Below, piece after piece: positions 1 through 7,175 of a stretch of DNA of 32,806 nucleotides; the stretch's first letter is position 1, and the number at the start of each line of letters is the position of its first letter. The notes beneath the pieces are model-generated. The model was given only the letters and a program-made list of their open reading frames with translations. It ran no database searches and was not told the DNA's origin. The stretch covers positions 1 through 32,806 of the forward strand of contig JAZGBC010000207.1 in NCBI GenBank assembly GCA_036444495.1. Direction: 5' to 3'. The stretch is from JAZGBC01 sp036444495 (GTDB lineage Bacteria > Pseudomonadota > Alphaproteobacteria > Kiloniellales > J153). The position numbers were made by a program, and so were the translations under genes.

Positions 1-27
1 ATTTGCCCCACCCTCCGGGCCGGGCGC

Positions 28-107
28 TTTTTCCCGCCAGATGCGTCGCTCGCTGCTTGAAGTGGACGGCACTACGGCGCAACTCGCTCCTGTCTGGCGG
101 GCAAAAA
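28..107. repeat. long-armed inverted repeat in the gene-free left edge
   Basis: The left arm at 28-41 (TTTTTCCCGCCAGA) is matched by the right arm at 93-107 (TCTGGCGGGCAAAAA) with one bulged C, giving a 14-bp stem around a loop of about 51 nt. The rest of 1-288 holds a copy of the dispersed 19-bp element (130-148) and a perfect small hairpin (215-235), and no reading frame I can support. The stem could form in a leader RNA of a gene left of the window or be a remnant of a small repeat. Its function is unknown. Confidence 0.45.
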
Positions 108-129
108 TCGCCTCGGTGAAATGGGTCAA

Positions 130-148
130 TATCAAAAAGAGTTGGTAT
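130..148 (+). repeat. dispersed 19-bp element, copy 1 (TATCAA-N6-TTGGTAT)
   Basis: The sequence TATCAAAAAGAGTTGGTAT is one of four copies in the window of an imperfect palindrome with conserved half-sites TATCAA and TTGGTAT and a central 6 bp that varies. The others are at 20396-20414 (reverse orientation), 25559-25577 and 26022-26040. All four lie in gene-free DNA. It could be a small repetitive extragenic element or a protein-binding site. Confidence 0.6.
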
Positions 149-214
149 GACCCCCTGGCGGCCGGGCCGCCCGCGCGATGCTGACTGCGGCCTATATAGA
201 ATTGCCGGGCAAGG

Positions 215-235
215 GGCGCAAATACCCTTTGCGCC
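215..235. terminator. perfect 8-bp hairpin downstream of rquA, possible terminator
   Basis: GGCGCAAA (215-222) and TTTGCGCC (228-235) form a perfect stem around the loop TACCC, about 55 nt beyond the stop codon of the minus-strand rquA gene. There is no following T-run on the minus strand, so it would be a weak intrinsic terminator or an mRNA 3'-end stabilising hairpin. Confidence 0.35.
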
Positions 236-288
236 TTATGCGCCGGATTCCCGGCCTTAATGCCTGCTGGGGATTAGAGCGGTAGCGC

Positions 289-1074
289 TTACCGCCGGTC
301 CCGCCGCGCGACCGTCTTCTGGAACAGGCCGCCGAAATAGGTTGTCGTGCTCCAGGTAAAGCCGTCCCTGGTCTGGGCGTAATCGGAGATCTCATGGGAC
401 CAAAGCCCCTTGGCGAAGGGCTCCAGCAGATCGAAGACCAGGCCGGTCAGCCACTTGAGGGGATGGGCCCGGTGCGGCTTGTGATAGTCGATGAAGACCG
501 CCTTGCCCCCCGGCCGCACCGCGCCGAGCAGGGCGTTCACAACCCGGGTACGGTAGTCATCGGGCATCTCGTGTAAGAGGAAGAAGCTGCAGACCGCGTC
601 GTAGACGGGCGGGCGCGGCTCGGCGGCGTCGAACAGGGCGACCGTAGCGTTGGGAAACTCGCGCAACTTGAGCCGGCAGTTCTCGGCCTGCACCGGCGCC
701 ACGTCGGCGACATCGAGCCGCCCGCCCGGCCCGAGGAACGCGGCGATCCGGGGCGAGAGGTCGCCGTAGACGCAGGCCGGCTGCAGGACACGCTGACCGG
801 GCCGCAGCTCGTCGAGCAGCGCGCGCTCCAAACGCCCGGCATGGCCCCAGAGAATGGCGGAGACTACCGCCGGGTGATCGAAGATGACGAGGCTCAGCGG
901 GCGCAGGTAGGCCCAGGTGTAGGTCTCCCTCAGATAGTCGGGGACCGCCGGCACGGCGTGCAGCGCAGACGCGCGCGCCGGAACACCAGCTTTCCCCGGC
1001 CGGGCCGCCTCAGGCTGCGCGGTATCCGCCCGATCGGCCGTTGTTTGCGTCAAATCCTTGTGTGCTTCAAACAT
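289..1074 (-). CDS. rquA: RquA-type methyltransferase-like protein for rhodoquinone biosynthesis
   Basis: This is a class I SAM-binding protein of about 261 residues. RquA converts ubiquinone to rhodoquinone, replacing a ring methoxy group by an amino group; rhodoquinone then donates electrons to fumarate in anaerobic respiration. The assignment rests on an N-terminal block VPDYLRETYTWAYLRP, an altered SAM motif I (VLQPACVYGDL, where UbiE-like enzymes have a glycine-rich loop), the block FFLLHEMPDDYR, then GKAVFIDYHKPHRAHPL and a C-terminal TTYFGGLFQK. This combination matches RquA better than UbiE or UbiG. I start at ATG 1074 (MFEAHKDL), which has a G-rich Shine-Dalgarno-like stretch. The longer frame needs a TTG at 1146 with no ribosome site, lying at the predicted transcription start. 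It is a single gene with an FNR/FixK-like operator upstream. A generic methyltransferase is the alternative. Confidence 0.85.
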   Translation of the reverse strand: MFEAHKDLTQTTADRADTAQPEAARPGKAGVPARASALHAVPAVPDYLRETYTWAYLRPLSLVIFDHPAVVSAILWGHAGRLERALLDELRPGQRVLQPACVYGDLSPRIAAFLGPGGRLDVADVAPVQAENCRLKLREFPNATVALFDAAEPRPPVYDAVCSFFLLHEMPDDYRTRVVNALLGAVRPGGKAVFIDYHKPHRAHPLKWLTGLVFDLLEPFAKGLWSHEISDYAQTRDGFTWSTTTYFGGLFQKTVARRDRR

Positions 1075-1150
1075 GGCGCTGCCCCCAAAACCCTTCGCAT
1101 TACGGGCCGCGGCCTTGTCGTCCCATGGCCATGGCCCGGAGTGCAATTCT

Positions 1151-1157
1151 ATTTATC
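1151..1157 (-). promoter_or_regulatory. predicted -10 element of the rquA promoter
   Basis: On the minus strand this reads GATAAAT. Its centre is about 32 nt downstream of the centre of the FNR/FixK-like box at 1180-1193, the spacing expected for a class II FNR-type promoter. That would put the start of transcription near 1145 and leave a leader of about 70 nt before the chosen rquA start. Confidence 0.45.
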
Positions 1158-1179
1158 GCTTAGATTCGCGCGAAATTAA

Positions 1180-1193
1180 ATGACTTGCGTCAA
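1180..1193 (-). promoter_or_regulatory. FNR/FixK-type operator upstream of rquA
   Basis: The minus strand reads TTGAC-GCAA-GTCAT. This matches the alphaproteobacterial Crp/Fnr-family palindrome TTGAC-N4-GTCAA at 9 of 10 positions. It lies in the divergent gap between rquA and the uracil-DNA glycosylase gene and is placed for class II activation of rquA. Such a site would make rhodoquinone synthesis respond to low oxygen. This is inference from sequence only. Confidence 0.55.
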
Positions 1194-1245
1194 GAAGCGC
1201 GTCCGCCCGGTATGCGCGCCGCTCACGGCGTGATAGGCTCCCCGC

Positions 1246-2016
1246 ATGCCCACGAGCCGGGATGACACGCTCGCCTCCCTGCGCTGGCAGATGGAGGCCG
1301 GAGCCGATGAAGCGATTGGCGACAAACCGCTCGACCGCACCGCGCCCCCGCCCGACCCGCGAAATCCGGCGCGGTCCACCGTTAGCGAAGCCTCGCCCGC
1401 CTCGGCGCGGGACTTGGCGCGCGCTGCCGGTACCCTGGAGGAGCTGAAAGCCGCGCTCGGCCGCTTCGAGGGCTGCGCCCTGAAGGAGACGGCGACCAAC
1501 CTGGTCTTCGCCGACGGCAACCCCGAGGCCCGTGTCATGATCATCGGCGAGGCCCCGGGCGCGGAGGAGGACCGCCAGGGCCTGCCTTTCGTCGGCGCGG
1601 CGGGAAAGTTGCTCGACCGCATGCTGGCCGGCATCGGCATGGACCGGACCTCGGTCTACATCACCAACGTGCTGGTCTGGCGCCCCCCGGGCAACCGCAC
1701 GCCGACGGCCGCGGAGGTCGCCGCCTGCCTGCCCTTCATGGAGCGCCATATCGAGCTGGTGGACCCGGCCTACCTGCTGCTGCTCGGCGGCAGCGCGGCC
1801 AAGACCCTGCTGGCGCGCAGCGAGGGCATCCTCAAGCTGCGCGGCCATTGGTACCACTATCAGCACGCCGAACTGGTGCGGCCGATCCCGGCCCTGGCCA
1901 GCCTGCACCCCGCCTATCTTCTGCGTCAGCCGGCGCAAAAACGCCTGGCCTGGCGCGATTTCCTGTCCCTGCACGGCGCGGTAAACTCGGGCAAGGACCC
2001 GCTGCTCGCCTCCTGA
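1246..2016 (+). CDS. uracil-DNA glycosylase, family 4-like, lacking the Fe-S cysteines
   Basis: This 256-residue enzyme should remove uracil from DNA as the first step of base-excision repair. Motif A is GEAPGAEEDRQGLPFVG (residues 101-117), followed by NVLVWRPPGNRTPT (141-154) and the C-terminal loop SLHPAYLLRQP, all characteristic of the family 4 uracil-DNA glycosylase group. Family 4 enzymes normally carry a [4Fe-4S] cluster on four cysteines. This protein has only two cysteines, C77 and C161. The usual first position is F and the third is W145 (WRPPGNR instead of CRPPGNR), so the cluster is probably absent. The first 60 residues are a low-complexity, charged and proline-rich extension. 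It is divergent from rquA and followed after about 87 nt by the transglycosylase. Confidence 0.88.
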   Translation: MPTSRDDTLASLRWQMEAGADEAIGDKPLDRTAPPPDPRNPARSTVSEASPASARDLARAAGTLEELKAALGRFEGCALKETATNLVFADGNPEARVMIIGEAPGAEEDRQGLPFVGAAGKLLDRMLAGIGMDRTSVYITNVLVWRPPGNRTPTAAEVAACLPFMERHIELVDPAYLLLLGGSAAKTLLARSEGILKLRGHWYHYQHAELVRPIPALASLHPAYLLRQPAQKRLAWRDFLSLHGAVNSGKDPLLAS

Positions 2017-2103
2017 GCATTAACCCGATCTTCACCAAGCCGGCCAATCTTCCAGGGGTACGCCCAAGGCCCTTGTTGCCCCGGTGGTGGGCCTTTGGCT
2101 AAC

Positions 2104-3990
2104 ATGCTTGCCAAACAGGGGGCAATCTTGCTGTTCGGACAAATCATCGGCAGAGCTATGCCGGCGTGGGGGTGGCCGTTTCTCGCTGCGGCCTTGGGCG
2201 TTGCCCTGGCTACGAGCCTTGCCGCCGGACCCTCGCTGGCGCAGAGCGAACGCACGGTGCTGCCCGCCGTGTCCGATTTTTCGCGTGATCTGCCCCGGGT
2301 GCTCTCGGACGCGGACGCCCGGCTCTACCGCGAGGTTTTCGCACTGCAGGAGGCGGGCAAATGGCCGGCGGCTAACAAGCGCATCAAGCGGCTGAGCGAC
2401 AAGCGCCTCATGGGCCACCTGCTGGCCCAGCGCTATTTACATCCCACGGCCTACCGCTCCAAGTATCACGAGCTTTACGAGTGGATGGCGGCCTACGCCG
2501 ACCATCCCGACGCCAAGCGCATCTACAAGCTGGCGCTCAAACGCCGGCCCAAGAACCACAAGAGGCCGCGCGCGCCCGTGGTGCACCGCTCCAGCCTCGG
2601 CGCGCCCGCCGCGCCCCAGGACAAGCCCTACCGCTCGACCAAGCGCCTGTCCAAGAAGCAGCGCCAGGCCTCCAGGGCGATCAAGCGTCAGGTCCGGCGC
2701 AACGTGCTGAACACGCGCCTCAGCGTGACCGAGAAGCTGCTCAGGGCGAAGAACACCCGGCGCCTGCTGGATCAGGTTGAGATCGACCAGGCTTACACCA
2801 AGGTCGCCGCCGGCTGGTACTACTACGGCCGCAACGGCAAGGCGCTCGAACTTGCGGGCGGCGCGGCCAAGCGCTCGGGCCATCATGTGCCGCTGGCGCA
2901 TTGGATCGCCGGGCTCGCGGCCTGGCGCCTGGGCCGGCTGGAACAGGCCGCCCGGCACTTCGAGCACCTGGCCCAGTCCAAAACGACCTCGGGCTGGAAC
3001 GCGGCGTCCGGCGCCTATTGGGCCGCGCGCGCCCATCTGCGCCTGCGCAATCCCGCCGAGATGAGCCGCTGGCTGGCGCTGGCCGCCCAGCAGCCTCGCA
3101 CCTTCTATGGCCTGCTCGCCTTGCGCGCCCTGGGCCTGGAACCGCACCTGGATATCCACGCCCACAAGCTGGACGGCCCGCTGATTGCGCGTCTCGAATC
3201 GGAGCCGCTAAGCGCCCGGGCGCTGGCGCTGCTTCAGGTCGGCGAGCGGCGGCGCGCCGGGCGCGAGCTCAAGGGCGTGAACGGCTGGGCCGATGCGCAG
3301 ATGACCCGGGCCCTGCTGGCGCTCACCGAACTGGCTGGCATGCCCGAGATCGCCTTCCGCATGGGCAAGCGCCTCGCCACCACGGCACACCCGGAGGCCA
3401 AGGCCGGCACCCTGGACCTGGCGCTCTATCCCATTCCGCCCTGGCGCCCGCACAGCGGCTTCAAGATAGACCGGGCCCTGATCTTCGCCCTGATCCGGCA
3501 GGAGTCCGGCTTCAACCCCTCGGCCAAGAGTCCGGACGGGGCGCGCGGTCTCATGCAACTCATGCCGAGCACGGCCAGCTTCATCGCGCGCGACCGCGGC
3601 TACCGGCGTAGCAAGCGCAACAAGCTGTTCGATCCGGCGACCAACATGGAGCTGGGCCAGCGCTACATCGCGCACCTCTTGCAGAACGACCTGGTGGGCG
3701 GCGACCTGTTCCGCCTGGCCGCGGCCTATAACGGGGGGCCCGGAAACCTGAACAAGTGGCAGCGCAGGATGGACTACAAGAACGACCCGCTGCTGTTCAT
3801 CGAAAGCCTACCCTCGCTCGAGACCCGCCTGTTCATCGAACGTGTGCTGACCAACCTGTGGATCTACCGCATGCGCCTGGGTCAGCGCGCGCCCTCGCTC
3901 GATGGCATTGCATCGGGCGACTGGCCGCTCTATGTAGCTCTCGACCGCAGAACGCCGGAGCTGGCCAGTAACACCAATGCACAAAATTGA
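2104..3990 (+). CDS. soluble lytic murein transglycosylase (Slt-like), periplasmic
   Basis: This protein of about 628 residues cleaves the MurNAc-GlcNAc bond of peptidoglycan with formation of 1,6-anhydro-MurNAc. A hydrophobic N-terminal segment (WPFLAAALGVALATSLAAG) ending at PSLAQ looks like a Sec signal peptide. A long alanine-rich, alpha-helical superhelix region follows, including a Lys/Arg-rich stretch around codons 140-200. The C-terminal catalytic domain has RQESGFNPSAKSPDGARG, with the catalytic Glu near residue 467, then GLMQLMPSTA and AAYNGGPGN. Starts are possible at TTG 2095, ATG 2104 and ATG 2158. I prefer 2104 because it gives the signal peptide a positively charged n-region. 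The gene overlaps moaB by 14 nt, so the two are probably co-transcribed. The basic insert is longer than in typical Slt proteins. Confidence 0.9.
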   Translation: MLAKQGAILLFGQIIGRAMPAWGWPFLAAALGVALATSLAAGPSLAQSERTVLPAVSDFSRDLPRVLSDADARLYREVFALQEAGKWPAANKRIKRLSDKRLMGHLLAQRYLHPTAYRSKYHELYEWMAAYADHPDAKRIYKLALKRRPKNHKRPRAPVVHRSSLGAPAAPQDKPYRSTKRLSKKQRQASRAIKRQVRRNVLNTRLSVTEKLLRAKNTRRLLDQVEIDQAYTKVAAGWYYYGRNGKALELAGGAAKRSGHHVPLAHWIAGLAAWRLGRLEQAARHFEHLAQSKTTSGWNAASGAYWAARAHLRLRNPAEMSRWLALAAQQPRTFYGLLALRALGLEPHLDIHAHKLDGPLIARLESEPLSARALALLQVGERRRAGRELKGVNGWADAQMTRALLALTELAGMPEIAFRMGKRLATTAHPEAKAGTLDLALYPIPPWRPHSGFKIDRALIFALIRQESGFNPSAKSPDGARGLMQLMPSTASFIARDRGYRRSKRNKLFDPATNMELGQRYIAHLLQNDLVGGDLFRLAAAYNGGPGNLNKWQRRMDYKNDPLLFIESLPSLETRLFIERVLTNLWIYRMRLGQRAPSLDGIASGDWPLYVALDRRTPELASNTNAQN

Positions 3991-4522
3991 CGAAAGCCGC
4001 CCCTTCCTGCCGATCAGGATCGCGCTTCTCACCGTCTCCGACTCGCGCACGATCGAGGACGACAAGTCCGGGCGCACGCTCGCGGAGCTGCTGAGCGCGG
4101 ACGGCCACGAACTGGCCCGGCGCGATATCGTCAAGGACGAGCAGGACGCGATTATTGCCTATCTCGGGGACTGCATCGCCGATTCGGAGATCGACGTGGT
4201 GATCGCCACCGGCGGCACCGGGGTTACGGGGCGCGACGTGACGCCGGAGGCCTTCAAGGCGGTCATGGAAAAGGAGATCGAGGGCTTCGGCGAGCTGTTC
4301 CGCTGGCTCAGCTACGAGAAGATCGGCACCTCGACCATGCAAAGCCGGGCGCTCGGCGGGGTGGCCGGCGGCACTTATCTCTTCGCCCTGCCCGGCTCGC
4401 CCGGCGCCTGCCGCGACGCCTGGGAGGGCATCCTGCGCTACCAGTTGGATTCGCGGCTTCGGCCCTGCAACCTGGTGGAGCTCATGCCGCGGCTGAAAGA
4501 GCACCTGGAAAAAACGGACTGA
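3977..4522 (+). CDS. moaB: molybdenum cofactor biosynthesis protein MoaB
   Basis: This 181-residue protein belongs to the MoaB/MogA family, which acts in molybdopterin cofactor synthesis by adenylylating molybdopterin before metal insertion. The hallmark is the glycine-rich loop ATGGTGVTGRDVTPEAF (residues 76-92). The N-terminal IALLTVSDSR and the ALPGSPGAC segment near residues 138-146 fit as well. Its start lies inside the end of the transglycosylase gene, a tight overlap that suggests one transcript without an obvious functional link. It ends only 2 nt from the end of the convergent glycosyltransferase gene. MogA is the alternative name, but the N-terminal extension and RWLSYEKIGTST favour MoaB. 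Confidence 0.92.
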   Translation: MHKIDESRPFLPIRIALLTVSDSRTIEDDKSGRTLAELLSADGHELARRDIVKDEQDAIIAYLGDCIADSEIDVVIATGGTGVTGRDVTPEAFKAVMEKEIEGFGELFRWLSYEKIGTSTMQSRALGGVAGGTYLFALPGSPGACRDAWEGILRYQLDSRLRPCNLVELMPRLKEHLEKTD

Positions 4523-4524
4523 GT

Positions 4525-5124
4525 TCAGGCACCCGCGCGGAACCGAGCCAAGTCCGCGCCGGTATCCACGTCGGCCAGTTCCTCCAAGTACGCGATGTTC
4601 GCGCCCTTCAGGTTGGCGAGCGTATCGGCGAGCGCATGCGCAGACGACCAGCGCACGCGCGCGAAGGGATCGCGCAGCACGGGCCGCCGGCGCGCGCCGA
4701 TCAGCCAATAACCCCCGTCGGCGGCCGGGCCGAAGACCCAGTCGTGATCGCCGAGCAGCGCGAAGGCGCGCGCCACGTGACGGGGCTCCAGCGCCGGAAT
4801 GTCCGAGCCCACGATGACCACCGGCCCCGGCGGCAAGTCACGCAGCAGCCGGCCCATGCGCGCGCCCAGATCGCCCGGCCCCTGAGGGACGCGCCGCAGA
4901 TAGGCGTTGGGGAAGGCGCCCTGGCCGAGGACGGCCCGGTCAGGGGTGAGCGCCAGCCAGGTCCGCCAGCGGGGATCGCGGCTCAGGCGCCCCGCCAGGC
5001 GCGCCGAGATCGCGCGGTAGAAGCGCCAGGCGGCAAGCGCCCCCACGTCCCGCGCCAGGCGCCGCTTGACCGCGCCCAGGCGCGGCGCGCGCGCCATGAT
5101 CACCAGGTGCCGCGGTAGACTCAT
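4525..5124 (-). CDS. DUF2064/TIGR04282-type glycosyltransferase
   Basis: This protein of about 199 residues has a nucleotide-diphospho-sugar transferase fold related to CofC/MobA-like enzymes. Visible motifs are MARAPRLGAVKRRLA at the N-terminus, VIVGSDIPALE, FGPAADGGYWLIG and the C-terminal LADVDTGADL. Related proteins are annotated as arsenosugar biosynthesis glycosyltransferases, but that name comes from gene context in other genomes. No ArsS or ArsM gene is present here, so the substrate is unknown. I start at ATG 5124 because it overlaps the stop of the upstream gene as ATGA, a classic coupling arrangement. The longer frame to 5208 would run deep into the upstream gene. It is convergent with moaB. 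Confidence 0.8.
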   Translation of the reverse strand: MSLPRHLVIMARAPRLGAVKRRLARDVGALAAWRFYRAISARLAGRLSRDPRWRTWLALTPDRAVLGQGAFPNAYLRRVPQGPGDLGARMGRLLRDLPPGPVVIVGSDIPALEPRHVARAFALLGDHDWVFGPAADGGYWLIGARRRPVLRDPFARVRWSSAHALADTLANLKGANIAYLEELADVDTGADLARFRAGA

Positions 5125-5813
5125 CCGTAGAGCCGCCGTAGCAGCCGAGGCGGCGCGCCCAGGAAGAAGAGCCCCAACAGGGTCAGGTTGCGCAGGGGCC
5201 TGAGCCACCAGCCGCCCTTGCGGTAGCGCGCGGCCGAGGTCAGGGCGTCGGAGTCCAGCAGCTCGAGCCTTCCCCGCCCGATGCGGCGCACGAGATCCAC
5301 GTCCTCCATGAGCGGCAGGGGTCGGAAGCCGCCCAGCGCCCGGTAAAAGCCGCGCGCGATCAGCAGCCCCTGGTCGCCGTAGGGTAGGCCGAGCACGCGC
5401 CCGCGCCAGCGCGCCAGGCGCTCGATGCGCCGGGCCCGCGGGTCGGGATCGTCCAGCACCAGGCGGAAGACGCCCGCGCGCTCAGCGCCGCCCGTCCGCG
5501 CCATGAAATCCCGCGCCGCCGCCGCCCATCCCGCGCTCAAGACCGTATCGGCGTGCAGGAAAAGCAGCCAGCCGCCAGCAGCCGCCTCGCCGCCCAGGGC
5601 GAGCTGCCGGCCGCGGTTGGACGGCGCTTCGATGAGACGCGCGCCGGCGGCCTCGGCCAGCGATCGCGTGCCGTCGCCCGATCCGCCGTCCACCACGATG
5701 ATCTCGCCGATGAGCCCGGCCGCCCGACCCTCCTCGAGCGCGGCCAGGGTGGCCGGCAGCTCGCCGGCCGCGTTCAAGGCCGGTATGACGACGCTCAGGG
5801 ATGACTCTTTCAT
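5121..5813 (-). CDS. family 2 glycosyltransferase (TIGR04283 type)
   Basis: This 230-residue GT-A fold glycosyltransferase has the N-terminal core SVVIPALNAAGELPATLAAL, the nucleotide-binding block EIIVVDGGSGDGT (residues 37-49), the metal-binding DxD-like motif HADT (87-90) and the later MEDVDLVRRI acid block. The C-terminus holds a short hydrophobic segment (NLTLLGLFFLGAPP) that may associate with the membrane. It is the first gene of a two-gene operon and is coupled to the DUF2064 protein by a 4-nt overlap. This pair is widely conserved in bacteria and often carries the label arsenosugar biosynthesis. The true acceptor cannot be read from the sequence. Confidence 0.85.
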   Translation of the reverse strand: MKESSLSVVIPALNAAGELPATLAALEEGRAAGLIGEIIVVDGGSGDGTRSLAEAAGARLIEAPSNRGRQLALGGEAAAGGWLLFLHADTVLSAGWAAAARDFMARTGGAERAGVFRLVLDDPDPRARRIERLARWRGRVLGLPYGDQGLLIARGFYRALGGFRPLPLMEDVDLVRRIGRGRLELLDSDALTSAARYRKGGWWLRPLRNLTLLGLFFLGAPPRLLRRLYG

Positions 5814-5926
5814 GGCGCTGGGGTCATAGCACAGGCACGCGGACGAAAAAGGCGCGGGGGCTTGCGAGATGCGAGCGCCCTGCTCAAAAAGGGAACGAAA
5901 GCCGAGCGGGTGGCTCGGTCTTTCGG

Positions 5927-5954
5927 TTGAATGTTCTTGTTATGTTCGCATAAC
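5927..5954 (+). promoter_or_regulatory. promoter with embedded LexA (SOS) box
   Basis: A perfect alphaproteobacterial LexA box, GTTC-TTGTTAT-GTTC, lies at 5933-5947. It sits between a -35-like TTGAAT (5927-5932) and a -10-like CATAAC (5949-5954) with a 16-bp spacer. Translation of the radical SAM gene begins at 5972. LexA bound here would block RNA polymerase, giving induction after DNA damage. Confidence 0.65.
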
Positions 5955-5971
5955 CTAGCTAAGCTCGGCTC

Positions 5972-7054
5972 ATGGTGGAGACGCTGCCGGACCAGCCGCG
6001 CAAGGGGCGGGGCGCGATCAGCAACGAGAGCGGACGTTTCGAGCCCCATGGGCGCGTCGCGGTCGATGACGGCTGGACCCTGGACGCCGAGGAGGATCTG
6101 CCGCCGCTGCGCACCAGCGTGGGGCATGACTCGAGCCGCTCCGTGATCGCGCGCAACGACTCCCCCGATGTGCCCTTCGAGCGTTCGATCAACCCCTACA
6201 AGGGCTGCGAGCACGGCTGCATCTACTGCTTCGCCCGGCCTACCCACGCCTATCTGGGCCTGTCGCCCGGGCTCGACTTCGAGACCAAGCTCTTCGCCAA
6301 GCCCGACGCCGCCCGCCTCTTGGAGGCGGAGTTGGCCCGGCCCTCCTACACCCCGGACGTGATCGCCCTGGGCACCAATACGGACCCCTACCAGCCGGTG
6401 GAAAGACACCTGGAGATCACGCGGTCTATCCTGGAGGTCCTCGCCCGCGCGCACCACCCGGTGGCCATCGTGACCAAGTCGAACCTGATCCTGCGCGATC
6501 TGGACATCCTGGCGCCCATGGCAAACGCGCGCCTGGCCAAGGTCTTCGTCTCGGTGACCACCCTGGACCCGGGCCTGGCCCGGCGCATGGAGCCGCGCGC
6601 GAGCCGCCCGGCCCTGCGCCTGGAGGCCATCCGGCGCCTGGCCGAGGCCGGCATCCCCACCGGGGTGCTCACCGCGCCCATGATCCCGGCGCTCAACGAC
6701 GAGGAGCTGGAGGCGATCCTCGAGGCCGCGGCCCGGGCCGGCGCGCGCTCGGCCAACTACATCCTGCTGCGCCTGCCGCTGGAGATCGCCGACCTCTTCA
6801 GCGAATGGCTCGAGGCGCACTTCCCCGACCGCAAGGACCACGTGCTCAACCTGCTGCGCGGCATGCGCGGCGGCAAGCTCTATCAGTCGGGCTGGGGCAA
6901 GCGCATGCGCGGCACCGGGGTCTACGCCGACCTGCTCGCCCGCCGCTTCGAGCTGGCCTGCCAGCGCCTCGGGCTCGACGAACACGATTGGGACCTGGAC
7001 GTAAGCCAATTCCGGCGCCCCACGCTCCCGGGGGATCAACTGGCGCTTTTCTGA
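5972..7054 (+). CDS. PA0069-family radical SAM protein (SplB-like)
   Basis: This 360-residue protein has a [4Fe-4S] radical SAM motif CEHGCIYC, with cysteines 79, 83 and 86 (spacing CxxxCxxC). It is preceded by SINPYKGCEHGCIYCFARPTH in outline and followed by GTNTDPYQP and the SAM-binding strand VTKSNLILRD. This pattern is typical of the PA0069/SplB-like group, which is related to spore photoproduct lyase but widespread in non-sporulating bacteria. The reaction is not known. The C-terminus has the conserved KLYQSGWGKRMRGTGVYADLL region. A LexA box lies 24 nt before the start codon, which points to a role in the DNA-damage response. It is expressed alone, with about 120 nt before the antiporter gene. 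Confidence 0.9.
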   Translation: MVETLPDQPRKGRGAISNESGRFEPHGRVAVDDGWTLDAEEDLPPLRTSVGHDSSRSVIARNDSPDVPFERSINPYKGCEHGCIYCFARPTHAYLGLSPGLDFETKLFAKPDAARLLEAELARPSYTPDVIALGTNTDPYQPVERHLEITRSILEVLARAHHPVAIVTKSNLILRDLDILAPMANARLAKVFVSVTTLDPGLARRMEPRASRPALRLEAIRRLAEAGIPTGVLTAPMIPALNDEELEAILEAAARAGARSANYILLRLPLEIADLFSEWLEAHFPDRKDHVLNLLRGMRGGKLYQSGWGKRMRGTGVYADLLARRFELACQRLGLDEHDWDLDVSQFRRPTLPGDQLALF

Positions 7055-7175
7055 TTGGACTATTCTGTCCGCGCGCCAAAGATGCGAGATCGATAGCACC
7101 ACAAATATTTCCCCTCGCTTCGAATCCGCGCCTGACGGTAATCCTATGCTTACCGCTTGCTGTTAGGCTCAGGGG

